DNA from: Muribaculaceae bacterium
Lineage (GTDB): Bacteria > Bacteroidota > Bacteroidia > Bacteroidales > Muribaculaceae
Assembly (NCBI GenBank): GCA_029060625.1
Contig: JAIDTO010000033.1
Location: 1-53,967, forward strand
Length of the DNA stretch: 53,967 bases
Reading direction: 5' to 3'
Shown here: piece by piece, positions 8,315-16,301 of the stretch
Position numbering within the stretch: position 1 is the first letter of the stretch
Layout: the number at the start of each line of letters is the position of its first letter
Program-made: the position numbers and the translations under genes
Notes under the pieces: model-generated
The model's database searches: none
The model's input: the letters and a program-made list of their open reading frames with translations, nothing else
Told to the model about the DNA's origin: nothing

Positions 8315-9256
8315 TTAAGTGGTGAGGGATTGGCGAAGGCGGCGGCATATGCGTTCGTGACGTGCCACCATATATATTAAAAGGCAGTTCATGACTGTGA
8401 CTTCGAAGGCAAAATAGACCCAGGGCATCTGAAGCACGAGTATTGAGATGAAGAGTGCCCAACTGCGTACATTGAAGCTTAGTATGTTGGTGTATTTCAT
8501 CAACGGACGGCTGCACTCACGGAAGCGGTCGGCAAACTCCTTGGGAATTGCTGAATGATATTTCTCCCTAAGCGCCCTACGCAGTTTCTGCATCTGAGGT
8601 GTGCAACGCTCCTGAGTGCGGGTGTAATTTGCATAGAATCCCATGACAAGCTTGCTGAAGAATTCCTTACGCCAAGACATTGAATGGTATTTTTTCCACA
8701 ATACCTGAGCATCTTCAAGCTCTGAACCTGATTTTCCCTTCAGGAAGAAGAGGTGGAACTGACGATAAATATCTGCCATGGCAGCCTGCTGCGCATGGCA
8801 GATTCCAGCGAGGGCGGCAAGAACCCATATCATCCACTTATGGGCCATAAAGAAATCGGAAGTGTAATTTTCCCGCAGACAAATAGCAATATATATAGCC
8901 ACAAACCAGAGGTCGGAGCTGACGCCATCAAGGATACGGCCAAGACGTGAGTATTGCTTGGTCATCCTTGCCAGCTGACCATCAGCACTGTCGTAGGAAT
9001 TAGCCCAAATCAGCAAGAACATCCCAAGCAGATTGATCCAGAAATTATTATAATAGAATGCAATGCCAGCACCAATACCGATGAAAATGGAAGCGATGGT
9101 GATGGCATTAGGGTGAATGCCGAGCTTTCTTGCAATGACAGCCCACGTAAAACCTATGGGACGATAGAAAATCAAATCGAACCATTCTTCAGTGTCACTG
9201 CTTTTAAGACTACCTCGATATTCTTCTTTTAGTCTTTGAAATTTAGTTTTTTCCAT
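8315..9256 (-). CDS. CDP-alcohol phosphatidyltransferase family protein (long form)
   Basis: Membrane enzyme, 313 aa, that joins a CDP-activated lipid to an alcohol. The family motif is complete: DSADGQLARMTKQYSRLG, followed by RILDGVSSDLW (DG-x2-AR-x8-G-x3-D-x3-D). The hydrophobic helices that follow are interrupted by a polar insert of about 90 residues (roughly 155-245, rich in Lys, Arg and Gln), unusual for the small PgsA-type enzymes. It sits at the downstream end of the lipid locus. The alcohol acceptor is unknown; an inositol- or glycerol-type substrate is possible from context. Confidence 0.85.
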   Translation of the reverse strand: MEKTKFQRLKEEYRGSLKSSDTEEWFDLIFYRPIGFTWAVIARKLGIHPNAITIASIFIGIGAGIAFYYNNFWINLLGMFLLIWANSYDSADGQLARMTKQYSRLGRILDGVSSDLWFVAIYIAICLRENYTSDFFMAHKWMIWVLAALAGICHAQQAAMADIYRQFHLFFLKGKSGSELEDAQVLWKKYHSMSWRKEFFSKLVMGFYANYTRTQERCTPQMQKLRRALREKYHSAIPKEFADRFRECSRPLMKYTNILSFNVRSWALFISILVLQMPWVYFAFEVTVMNCLLIYMVARHERICRRLRQSLTT

Positions 9257-9260
9257 ATTC

Positions 9261-9298
9261 TGTTGTCATCGTTGTCGTCGTTGTCGTCGTTGTCAACG
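9261..9298. repeat. TTGTCGTCG short-period repeat
   Basis: Four to five units of TTGTCGTCG/TTGTCATCG fill most of the 56-bp gap between two minus-strand lipid genes. Confidence 0.75.
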
Positions 9299-9312
9299 AA
9301 TCGGACTTATTA

Positions 9313-10188
9313 TCATTTGAGGGATCGGAGAGCGTAAGTTTTGGAACGTAGAAATTTGCCAAGTTCTTCGGGAGAGGAGTTGTGGGCAGCGATGTCTTCA
9401 ACGCTGATGGGGTCACCAATAGAAATGTGGAGTTCCTTGCCTCTCTTTCGGAACACTTCTGCCGGCAACCTAAGCGAACGTGCAGGCCAGCAAGCGTGAC
9501 CAAGAAAATTAAACCACCAGCTGTTGCTGCCATGGAAGTAGATAGGAATCACCGGCACTTTTGCCTTTCCAATGATCTGGAGCACAGATTTCTGCCACGG
9601 ACGATCCTCAAGATGGCCATGGATATCAACCTTACTCATGGCTCCGGCGGGAAAGAAACCAAGCGGTTTTCCTTCCTTCACCTGGCGCAGGGCCTCACGA
9701 ATACCATTGACTGACACCTGACGCTTTGCCGGATCCTTGCTACTCCATGCGTCGACCGCGATAAAGTTGGGACGCATGGCAGAAATCTTGTTGAGTATCA
9801 TATTCACCATCACCTTGAAGTCAGGGAATCTACGCGTGACGAGATATATCAATGTTATACCATCAAGGGCACCGAATGGATGGTTGGAGACAGTGATGAA
9901 ACGACCATCAGGCATATTATCAAGCACATCCAGGCCGTCGACCCTGAGTTTCAGCTTAAAGTCTTCCTCCACCATTCGTTTGACGAAATCGGGACCCGGC
10001 GTGTCGCACCAACGGCCGTGAACCTCATTGACTTCATCCACCTGAAGCCAGTGGAGGAGCCAATTGACAAGCTTTTTGTGCCCTTTCAGCTTAGGCACCA
10101 TATCAGCGATGTCATCATAGTTCAAGACATCAGGATGGACATCGTATTTTTCACGCATGTCTGCGTAGTATTGTTCTTTTTCTGTCAT
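9313..10188 (-). CDS. Lysophospholipid acyltransferase family protein (PlsC-like)
   Basis: A 291-aa acyltransferase. The HX4D-type catalytic motif reads VSNHPFGALDG (about residue 98), and the family's later block is GFFPAGAMSK (FPEGxxS equivalent). Such enzymes transfer an acyl chain to a lysolipid or another acceptor at the inner membrane. In Bacteroidetes this subfamily is often labelled 'hemolysin' or ornithine-lipid-type acyltransferase, so the acceptor should not be assumed to be lysophosphatidate. It lies 3 bp from the PAP2 gene stop and is probably cotranscribed with it. Confidence 0.82.
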   Translation of the reverse strand: MTEKEQYYADMREKYDVHPDVLNYDDIADMVPKLKGHKKLVNWLLHWLQVDEVNEVHGRWCDTPGPDFVKRMVEEDFKLKLRVDGLDVLDNMPDGRFITVSNHPFGALDGITLIYLVTRRFPDFKVMVNMILNKISAMRPNFIAVDAWSSKDPAKRQVSVNGIREALRQVKEGKPLGFFPAGAMSKVDIHGHLEDRPWQKSVLQIIGKAKVPVIPIYFHGSNSWWFNFLGHACWPARSLRLPAEVFRKRGKELHISIGDPISVEDIAAHNSSPEELGKFLRSKTYALRSLK

Positions 10189-10191
10189 TGT

Positions 10192-11214
10192 TTAGATTTT
10201 TGTGTTTAGTGGAGAGCGGAGAGTGGAGAGCGGAGAGTGTTGAGAGATTGGAGAGATGTAGGTGGCGTAGCGGCGAAGCCAACGACGGAATCCGGGAATC
10301 TTCATCAACAGGCATTCGAAGAGAGCCACGGCGATGAATGTGCACAGGATGCCTCCGCATACATCAAGGACATAATGATGAGAAGTATAAACAGCTGTGA
10401 ACCATATACCGAATGTCACAATTCCCAAGATCCATTTCCAAGCGCGGCTACTCCTTATGATAAAAGAGTAGATGAAAGCGACGAATGTATATGCAGAATG
10501 CAAAGAAGGCATAGCCGCGAACACATTTGAATTTCGCGCATAAAGACCATGGAAAACAGACAATCCGGTCATCTCATCGAACCTGCCAAGTCCTGCCACA
10601 TCACCCGGAGTGCCCGGGACAGCCTCAAAGCCGTGGAGCGCCACATACCATGGTGGAGCTGCCGGATGAATATAGTATCCTGCAAAACCTATCAGATTGA
10701 CAAGAAGGAAGACGAGGGCAAATCTCAGATAGTCGTATCTTTTACCGGAGAAATAGACCCAAAGTCCATAAAAAATAGGAAGCGGAACCCAGCAAAGATA
10801 GAAGATTCCGGCAAGGAAGTCCATCAGAGGATGAGAGTGCAAGGCAAAAAACTCATTTGGGGTCAGGATAGATCCACCATAAGACAAACCAAATAAGGAT
10901 TTCTCCGTCTCGAAGAGACCTCTTACATCGACAGGATTCACCTCATAGTTGGGGAGAAGATTCATCCAGTCGTAGCTAATTCCGAAAAGCGCGAAAGGAA
11001 TCAGAGCCACAACAAGGCGCCGCGTGGACGGGGCAATGAAGAAAAGTGTGCCAATCAGTATAGCCAGGAAGACATGCTCGGGACGGAATCCTATGAAAAG
11101 AGCTGTCACAGTAAGCCACACTGCAAGAGCAACAATACAAGCCATTGCCTCCCGAAGCCTCGGGAGAGCGGAACTTAACTTTGATGTATATGCAGACTTG
11201 GTGTGGATTCCCAT
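10192..11214 (-). CDS. PAP2 / Aur1-like inositol phosphorylceramide synthase candidate
   Basis: Integral membrane protein, 340 aa from ATG 11214; a longer GTG-start reading would overlap the upstream gene. The PAP2/Aur1 catalytic blocks are AAMPSLHSAYTFVAF (PSxH) and YTSHHYVLDVCGG (HxxxD), with about six helices around them. Eukaryotic Aur1 moves phosphoinositol from phosphatidylinositol to ceramide. Bacteroidetes make sphingolipids, and similar genes accompany their inositol-lipid loci. The last 25 residues, SPISQHSPLSTLRSPLNTKI included, are encoded by a GGAGAGTG-type repeat and look like a recent low-complexity extension. Confidence 0.8.
   Translation of the reverse strand: MGIHTKSAYTSKLSSALPRLREAMACIVALAVWLTVTALFIGFRPEHVFLAILIGTLFFIAPSTRRLVVALIPFALFGISYDWMNLLPNYEVNPVDVRGLFETEKSLFGLSYGGSILTPNEFFALHSHPLMDFLAGIFYLCWVPLPIFYGLWVYFSGKRYDYLRFALVFLLVNLIGFAGYYIHPAAPPWYVALHGFEAVPGTPGDVAGLGRFDEMTGLSVFHGLYARNSNVFAAMPSLHSAYTFVAFIYSFIIRSSRAWKWILGIVTFGIWFTAVYTSHHYVLDVCGGILCTFIAVALFECLLMKIPGFRRWLRRYATYISPISQHSPLSTLRSPLNTKI
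10203..10245. repeat. GGAGAGTG short-period repeat at the PAP2 gene 3' end
   Basis: Units of GGAGAGCGGAGAGT repeat through the last codons of the PAP2 gene. The same unit occurs inside rpoN at 25197-25233. Confidence 0.75.
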
Positions 11215-11225
11215 GAGTAAATATA

Positions 11226-11909
11226 TCAGACAAGATGTTTTTTCATGTAATTGATTCGTGCAATGGCTGTGAGATTGGTAAAGACAGCCATTATACCCAT
11301 GGCCACAGCCACAATCCAAAGGGGATCGAAGGAACGGACTCCACACTGACCGCAGATTCCCGCCGCGAGAAGAGAGAGGGAAGTGACCACAACCCTTTCA
11401 GGACGCTGCATAAAACCGATTTTGCAAACTACACCAAGGCCTTCTCCTCTTGCACGCGTATAGCTGACCAACAATGAACCCATAAGGGCAAGGAACGTAA
11501 GGAGCGCCGCAATGTCCCAACCACGACAAAGGAACAGATATGCAACAGCACCCACCGTGACAAACTCGCAATATCTGTCGAGGACCGAATCGAAGAAAGC
11601 GCCAAAAGTGGAGGCAAGATGACCGATGCGGGCCGCCTGGCCGTCGAGCATGTCGAAGAGTGAAAAGCCTATAATGAGAGCTCCACCCCATGTAAGCCAA
11701 ACCCAATCGAGAGATTGCCCTTTAGAAGAGTAAGCCCCCCACCCTATCGCCAAAGCCGCGGCAAGATTACCTAAGAATCCTATGAAAGTGATGATGTTGG
11801 GAGTTACACCTATACGCAATAGTAGGCGAACAAACGGATTTATCACCACATATATGCCCTGCTGCAGTGCATCGCGGGCGGATTTGGCTTTAGTCTTTAT
11901 ATAGTTCAT
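11226..11909 (-). CDS. CDP-alcohol phosphatidyltransferase, candidate phosphatidylinositol-phosphate synthase
   Basis: A 227-aa, roughly six-helix membrane enzyme with the complete motif DMLDGQAARIGHLASTFG, followed by AFFDSVLDR. It is the size of PgsA/PIP synthases. With GtrA and PgpA upstream and an Aur1-like enzyme downstream, the parsimonious role is transfer of inositol phosphate to CDP-diacylglycerol. PgpA would then remove the phosphate, and the Aur1-like enzyme would pass phosphoinositol to a sphingolipid. This is inferred from gene order like that of the Bacteroides thetaiotaomicron inositol-lipid locus; glycerol phosphate as acceptor is the alternative. Confidence 0.8.
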   Translation of the reverse strand: MNYIKTKAKSARDALQQGIYVVINPFVRLLLRIGVTPNIITFIGFLGNLAAALAIGWGAYSSKGQSLDWVWLTWGGALIIGFSLFDMLDGQAARIGHLASTFGAFFDSVLDRYCEFVTVGAVAYLFLCRGWDIAALLTFLALMGSLLVSYTRARGEGLGVVCKIGFMQRPERVVVTSLSLLAAGICGQCGVRSFDPLWIVAVAMGIMAVFTNLTAIARINYMKKHLV

Positions 11910-11952
11910 TTCAGTTTTCAGCTTTCAGTTATAAGTTGTCAGTTTTCAGCTT
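11910..11952. repeat. TTTTCAGCTTTCAG short-period repeat
   Basis: The whole gap between two minus-strand lipid genes is imperfect copies of TCAGTTTTCAGCTTTCAGTT. Confidence 0.75.
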
Positions 11953-12537
11953 TCAGTCTTTATCCTTTATGCGGAACACTCGGAATATAGAATTCATGAA
12001 GCGCACGGCATAGGGATCAAACGAGGAGGGACGGTAGACAAAATTGCGCTGGAGAATGAAATTCCAGAACCAAGACACGAGCAGCGACATCACAAGACGA
12101 GCGGTAGTATAATATCCTGCCGCCTTAAATCCCATTTCTTCCAGGATGTGCCATTTCTTTAGAAAGATATAAAGGAGCTCGGTGCCTCCAGAATTCAAAA
12201 TAAGATTGCCTATCCAAACCAAGGCATACTTCACGACCACAGCTTTCCAAGGACAATTTTCAGCACGGAAAGTAAACTTATAGCAAATGATGCAATTGAC
12301 AATTCCGCCTGCCACCACACCAATGCCGGTCGCTAACCAAGAAAGATGCTGGTTGAAAATCCAATAAAACATCACGAAGCCGACTATGAAGTCGACCCAG
12401 CCGGAAGCCTGACTTGAAACTGCAGAGCGCAAGAATGTAGGCACAAGCGATTTGCTCTTAAGCAGGGTATTGCCAATCTGCTTGAGACTATGGTCTATGT
12501 GCTCTGTAGCAGTGTTGTTATTCTGGTCTGTTTCCAT
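11953..12537 (-). CDS. GtrA-family membrane protein
   Basis: A 194-aa protein with about four hydrophobic helices in GtrA arrangement, after a polar N-terminal stretch of about 40 residues. Recognisable parts are the helix-1 region ASGWVDFIVGFVMFYWIF, the ICYKFTF turn after helix 2, and the C-terminal SWFWNFILQRNFVYR. GtrA proteins are thought to flip polyprenyl-phosphate sugars or related lipids. In the middle of this lipid locus it may move a lipid intermediate across the membrane. It is 38 bp downstream of the pgpA-like gene on the same strand. Confidence 0.82.
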   Translation of the reverse strand: METDQNNNTATEHIDHSLKQIGNTLLKSKSLVPTFLRSAVSSQASGWVDFIVGFVMFYWIFNQHLSWLATGIGVVAGGIVNCIICYKFTFRAENCPWKAVVVKYALVWIGNLILNSGGTELLYIFLKKWHILEEMGFKAAGYYTTARLVMSLLVSWFWNFILQRNFVYRPSSFDPYAVRFMNSIFRVFRIKDKD

Positions 12538-12575
12538 GGTGCTTGAATAAAACTGGTTATATACTCAAATAGGAA

Positions 12576-13088
12576 TCATATCAATAAAAGTATTACCTCG
12601 ACTAAGCATGCAGCATATATTGCAGCAAGAATGTCGTCGGCCATCATACCCCATCCCCCAGGAAAACGCTCCATCTTCCTAATGCCTAATGGCTTAAAGA
12701 TATCAAAAAACCGAAACAAAGCAAGCGACACAATTATGAGCCACCAGGGCGCGACGTGCGGTCCGCCACACAAAGGAAGAAGCGATATGAGCTGCCCGAC
12801 AGTCTCGTCGACACAAGCCGCCACCGGATCCTTTCCCCAATACTTTTCGGAAATTGTACTGGCCCAAGTGCCAGTGACAGCAAAAAAAACAATAGCACCC
12901 ACAGTAGCAATCCATGCAGGCATTCCCGGACACCATATATATAGAGGAAGCCAAAGAATGATGCCGACGAGAGCTCCCCATGTGCCTGGAGCCACAGGGA
13001 GAAAGCCAGCTCCAAACGAAGTGGCAATCAATTTTGGGAAGATGGGAAATCTTTCATCCGTAATTGGTATTGGCCTTCTTGATTTCAT
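12576..13088 (-). CDS. Phosphatidylglycerophosphatase A-like lipid phosphatase
   Basis: A 170-aa PgpA-family membrane phosphatase. Diagnostic blocks are SFGAGFLPVAPGTWGALVG near the N terminus and VAACVDETVGQLISLLPL, with the conserved DExxG. PgpA dephosphorylates phosphatidylglycerophosphate. In Bacteroidetes inositol-lipid loci the homologue is assigned to phosphatidylinositol phosphate, which fits the neighbouring CDP-alcohol transferase and Aur1-like genes. It is separated from the ATP-grasp gene by only 3 bp, implying cotranscription. Confidence 0.88.
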   Translation of the reverse strand: MKSRRPIPITDERFPIFPKLIATSFGAGFLPVAPGTWGALVGIILWLPLYIWCPGMPAWIATVGAIVFFAVTGTWASTISEKYWGKDPVAACVDETVGQLISLLPLCGGPHVAPWWLIIVSLALFRFFDIFKPLGIRKMERFPGGWGMMADDILAAIYAACLVEVILLLI

Positions 13089-13091
13089 AAT

Positions 13092-13955
13092 CTATAGTCT
13101 TTTAGAAGCAGCAATCGCCTTTCGGGTGCGTGTCAATACAGACTTAGCAATAGCACGGGCCGCCTCTTTCCTTATCGGGGCAAAACTTGGCCAGTCGTCG
13201 AAACTCACGAGTTGACACTCTCCGTCCTTATCAAGGACAATATCACATCCGAAGACATCCACATTCAGCACCTCGGCAGCCTTCATGCATATATCCTTGA
13301 CCTTCTGCACCAACGACTGGGACAAAGTGTCGTCGTCTTCTTTGAAGCCTCCGCTTCTGAAAGGGAGAAACGCATGAAACCATCCAGAAGATGCCACCCC
13401 GTAGCACCGGATCTTCTCCCCGTCTACATCCTTGCTTACCACAGCCTTTGATATATGACGGAAGAAAAACTCATGCAAGAGTTCCTGCGCTTCCTCAGCA
13501 TGTCGGCAACGAGCTATATCTTCAAGATGATGCACCGGAGCATCCCCTTTCTTTACCCAACAAGGGCCAAATCCCGCCTTCAGAAGCTGCTTGCGCACAT
13601 CCACATCAGTGTCAACAACGAAAAACTCAGGCACCGGGACACCTGCCTGAGCAAGCAAACGCACCATTATCATACGGATACAGTTTTCAATTCCATAGCC
13701 TGAATTGACAACAAGGAGTCCGGCATCCTCAAGATGCTGGATTTTCTCGACAGCACGGTCGCCGCGGCACATGGCGAGAACCACATCCTCATCGATGACA
13801 GCATTGCAAAACTCTTCTTCAGAATAGACCTTCACCTGGCATCCTCTCCTCCGGAGCTCAGCCACAACGGCATGAAGAATCGCCGCATCGTTTGCGATGT
13901 GGTTGGGGGAGAAGATTCCCGCCCTTAGAATTGCCGCTATGCTTATTTCCGCCAT
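13092..13955 (-). CDS. ATP-grasp family protein of unknown substrate
   Basis: A 287-aa soluble protein, first gene of the lipid cluster. Its architecture suggests ATP-grasp: an N-terminal alpha/beta pre-domain (to about 90), a mid region with CWVKKGD (ATP-binding lysine), a glycine-containing SSGWFHAFLPF strand, and a C-terminal VDVFGCDIVLDKDG followed by SFDDWPSF, where acidic metal ligands are expected. Members of this superfamily ligate amino acids or phosphorylate substrates such as inositol phosphates. The tight linkage to pgpA suggests a role in head-group or lipid metabolism, but no substrate can be assigned. Confidence 0.65.
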   Translation of the reverse strand: MAEISIAAILRAGIFSPNHIANDAAILHAVVAELRRRGCQVKVYSEEEFCNAVIDEDVVLAMCRGDRAVEKIQHLEDAGLLVVNSGYGIENCIRMIMVRLLAQAGVPVPEFFVVDTDVDVRKQLLKAGFGPCWVKKGDAPVHHLEDIARCRHAEEAQELLHEFFFRHISKAVVSKDVDGEKIRCYGVASSGWFHAFLPFRSGGFKEDDDTLSQSLVQKVKDICMKAAEVLNVDVFGCDIVLDKDGECQLVSFDDWPSFAPIRKEAARAIAKSVLTRTRKAIAASKRL

Positions 13956-13974
13956 TTGGACGTCGTTAGAATAT

Positions 13975-15054
13975 TCATGACTCTTCGGGGTTGCCCTTTT
14001 GACGCTTCTCCTGCTTTAGACGAGGCATCGGATTCGCTGTGGCTTCCTGATGCATGGCACGATTACGCGTAAGATCGATTCCTTGATATATGGCCTGACG
14101 CATTGATGTAGGATCAGCCTCATTTTTTCCGGCAATGTTATAGCCGGTGCCATGATCGGGACTTGTACGGACATACTTAAGACCGGCAGTGTAATTGACA
14201 CCATATTCTCGCGCCAGGGCTTTGAATGGAGCAAGGCCCTGATCATGATACATTGCAACTATTCCATCATATTTAGCATAGTCGCCAGTGCCGAAAAAGC
14301 CATCAGCGGCAAACGGGCCAAAAGCAAGGATCCCCTCAGCCACGCACTCTGCAATAGCAGGCTCGATCTCACGGATTTCCTCAGCACCAAGGAGCCCGTT
14401 ATCGCCATTATGTGGATTAAGAGAAAGGACGGCGATGCGAGGCTTATCCATACGGAAGTCTTGTCGGAGCGCGGAGTCCATATTCATAATGGTATTTTTC
14501 ACTGAATCCTTAGTGATTGCATCGGGCACCTCCCGAAGAGCCTTGTGAGTGGTGACAAGCGCCACGCGCAACTCATCATCAAACAAAATCATAGTGGCCT
14601 TACTCCCATCTTCAGCAAGACGCCGAGCAAGGAATTCCGTATGGCCGGGGAAAGGGAATCTTTCACTATAGACTGTCTTCTTATTGATGGGAGCCGTGAC
14701 AATAAAGTCGATCTCATCATTTTCAAGCGCAATGCATGCCGCTTCCAAAGCCGCCACAGCAGCCTCGCCGGCTTCCTTGGAGGGATGTCCTGGGGTCATC
14801 TCAAGTCCTCGGGGGCAAACATCCACTACATTGATCTTGCCGTCTTGCGCATCGGAGGCACTTCTGACAGGGGTGAAGCGGAAAGTCTCCGTGCCGATAT
14901 CTTTGCGCACCTGATTAAGGAGTTCGGCACTACCAAAAATGACAGGAGTGAAGAGATCCGTGATCTCCTCCTCGTCAAGAGCCTTTATGATGACTTCGTA
15001 GCCAATGCCGTTGAAATCACCGTGGGTTATACCCACGCGTATGGGATTGTGCAT
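13975..15054 (-). CDS. pdxA: 4-hydroxythreonine-4-phosphate dehydrogenase
   Basis: NAD-dependent oxidative decarboxylase of the deoxyxylulose-5-phosphate-dependent pyridoxal phosphate pathway. Its product is joined with deoxyxylulose 5-phosphate by PdxJ, encoded at 31.4 kb. The reading from ATG 15054 gives 359 aa; upstream codons to 15102 are repeat sequence. Signatures are VGITHGDFNGIGYEVI (N terminus), FPFPGHTEFLARR, SLNPHNGDNGLLGAEE, and the metal/substrate block YHDQGLAPFKAL with SPDHGTGYNIAGK. A perfect promoter lies about 45 bp upstream. Confidence 0.96.
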   Translation of the reverse strand: MHNPIRVGITHGDFNGIGYEVIIKALDEEEITDLFTPVIFGSAELLNQVRKDIGTETFRFTPVRSASDAQDGKINVVDVCPRGLEMTPGHPSKEAGEAAVAALEAACIALENDEIDFIVTAPINKKTVYSERFPFPGHTEFLARRLAEDGSKATMILFDDELRVALVTTHKALREVPDAITKDSVKNTIMNMDSALRQDFRMDKPRIAVLSLNPHNGDNGLLGAEEIREIEPAIAECVAEGILAFGPFAADGFFGTGDYAKYDGIVAMYHDQGLAPFKALAREYGVNYTAGLKYVRTSPDHGTGYNIAGKNEADPTSMRQAIYQGIDLTRNRAMHQEATANPMPRLKQEKRQKGNPEES

Positions 15055-15056
15055 GT

Positions 15057-15087
15057 TGTTGAGTTGTGAGGTTGTTGAGTTGTGAGG
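15057..15087. repeat. GTTGTTGAGTTGTGAG short-period repeat
   Basis: Two copies of a 16-bp unit (GTTGTTGAGTTGTGAG) lie directly upstream of the pdxA start codon, between it and the promoter. Confidence 0.7.
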
Positions 15088-15099
15088 AGATTTAACTTT

Positions 15100-15131
15100 C
15101 AAAGTTACAAAATAATTCCGAGATGACCAAA
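15100..15131 (-). promoter_or_regulatory. pdxA promoter
   Basis: TTTG (15131-15128), 20 nt, TAACTTTG (15107-15100) on the minus strand. It abuts the rlmN stop codon. The -7 box is half of a perfect palindrome, TAACTTTCAAAGTTA (15093-15107). Confidence 0.78.
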
Positions 15132-15132
15132 A

Positions 15133-16170
15133 TTATTTTTTTGCTGCGAGCATACCGCATGCAGCATCGATATCTTCGCCGCGAGAAGCACGGATAGTGG
15201 CTGTGATGCCTGCATCGTTGAGAAGCTTCCGGAACATCTGCATGCGATCGTCGGAAGCCGGATAAAGATCCACGCCGGGAATCCGGTGGAAGCGTATAAG
15301 ATTGACCCGACAATCAAGGTCGCCGATTAGCTTTATCAGCATATTTGCATGCGCCACATCATCATTGACACCACGCCACATGATATATTCAAATGAAAGC
15401 CTGCGCTGACCTGAAAAGTCGTAAGACTTGAGCATTTTCACTACAGATTGAATCGGGAAAGCTTTTTGGGCAGGCATCATTGATTCGCGCTGCAAGACAT
15501 CTGCCGTATGTATGCTTATAGCTACGTGGACATTGGTCTTTTCAAGCAGATCCTTGAGTTGGGGAAGCTTGCCCACTGTAGAGACAGTGATTCTCTTAGG
15601 ACTCCAACCCATTCCCCAAGTGGCAGTCAGAATCTCAATGGCTTTTAGCACTTCCGGGAAATTGTCGAGAGGTTCACCCATTCCCATGAAGACGATGTTG
15701 GTGAGTTCTCCCTGCTCGTTGCCTCCGGTCTTGTTCTGTCGGATTGGCATGGAGAGAATCTGATTCATGATCTGAGCTGCCGTAAGATTGGTCTTGAATC
15801 CAAGTTTTCCGGTAGCACAGAAATAGCAGTTCATCTTGCAACCGCATTGTGAGCTTACGCACAGCGTAGCGCGCTCTTTGTCTGGAATCATAACAGACTC
15901 CACACGATTTCCATTGCCTACATCAAACAAATATTTGATGGTGCCATCTTGCGACTTAGAAGACTTAACCGGCTTACTGCGACCTATCTCATAGTTTTCG
16001 GCAAGCCACGCTTGATTTTTCTTTGATATATTGACCATTTGATCGAAGGAAACGACTCGCTTGGCATATAGCCAATCGGCAAGTTGCTTTGCCACAAATC
16101 GGGGCATCCCGCCTTGCTTGGCTACTCCTTCGAGATCTTGGAGGGTCATTCCTATTAGGGAGGGTTTCAT
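15133..16170 (-). CDS. rlmN: Dual-specificity 23S rRNA/tRNA adenine C2 methyltransferase
   Basis: Radical-SAM enzyme that methylates C2 of A2503 in 23S rRNA and A37 in some tRNAs. It has 345 aa, normal for RlmN. The 4Fe-4S/SAM motif CxxxCxxC is C111-KMN-C115-YF-C118, followed by ATGKLGFKTNLTAAQI. The GMGEPL block and the C-terminal EDIDAACGML with the methyl-carrying Cys are present. The N-terminal RNA-binding domain spans about 1-90. The upstream gap is a GAGTA-type repeat plus the foldase gene's terminator. Confidence 0.96.
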   Translation of the reverse strand: MKPSLIGMTLQDLEGVAKQGGMPRFVAKQLADWLYAKRVVSFDQMVNISKKNQAWLAENYEIGRSKPVKSSKSQDGTIKYLFDVGNGNRVESVMIPDKERATLCVSSQCGCKMNCYFCATGKLGFKTNLTAAQIMNQILSMPIRQNKTGGNEQGELTNIVFMGMGEPLDNFPEVLKAIEILTATWGMGWSPKRITVSTVGKLPQLKDLLEKTNVHVAISIHTADVLQRESMMPAQKAFPIQSVVKMLKSYDFSGQRRLSFEYIMWRGVNDDVAHANMLIKLIGDLDCRVNLIRFHRIPGVDLYPASDDRMQMFRKLLNDAGITATIRASRGEDIDAACGMLAAKK

Positions 16171-16174
16171 GATT

Positions 16175-16221
16175 AAGTAAAGAGTATTGAGTAAGGAGTA
16201 ATAAGGAGTAAAGAGTATTGA
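16175..16221. repeat. AAGAGTATTGAGTAAGGAGTA short-period repeat
   Basis: Degenerate units of AGTAAAGAGTATTG between the rlmN start and the upstream terminator. Confidence 0.7.
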
Positions 16222-16230
16222 AGATAGATG

Positions 16231-16268
16231 ATGAAAAGAGGGTCATCGCCCGGGTGGGGATGACCCTC
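16231..16268 (-). terminator. Terminator downstream of the PpiD-like gene
   Basis: GAGGGTCATC (16238-16247) pairs perfectly with GATGACCCTC (16259-16268) around an 11-nt loop. On the minus strand the stem is followed by TTTTCAT, a short U tract. Confidence 0.75.
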
Positions 16269-16301
16269 GATATTCGGGGATTTTGCCTATTGGACTAATT
16301 A

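Noticed and set aside
9243-9533. 96-codon minus-strand frame ending in a poly-threonine stretch
   Set aside because: The threonines come from the TTGTCGTCG intergenic repeat, and the rest overlaps the acyltransferase gene in another frame.
11226-11346. Long GTG-started form of the PAP2 gene
   Set aside because: The extra 44 codons overlap the upstream CDP-alcohol transferase and read as its antisense-free frame shadow; ATG 11214 gives a normal protein.
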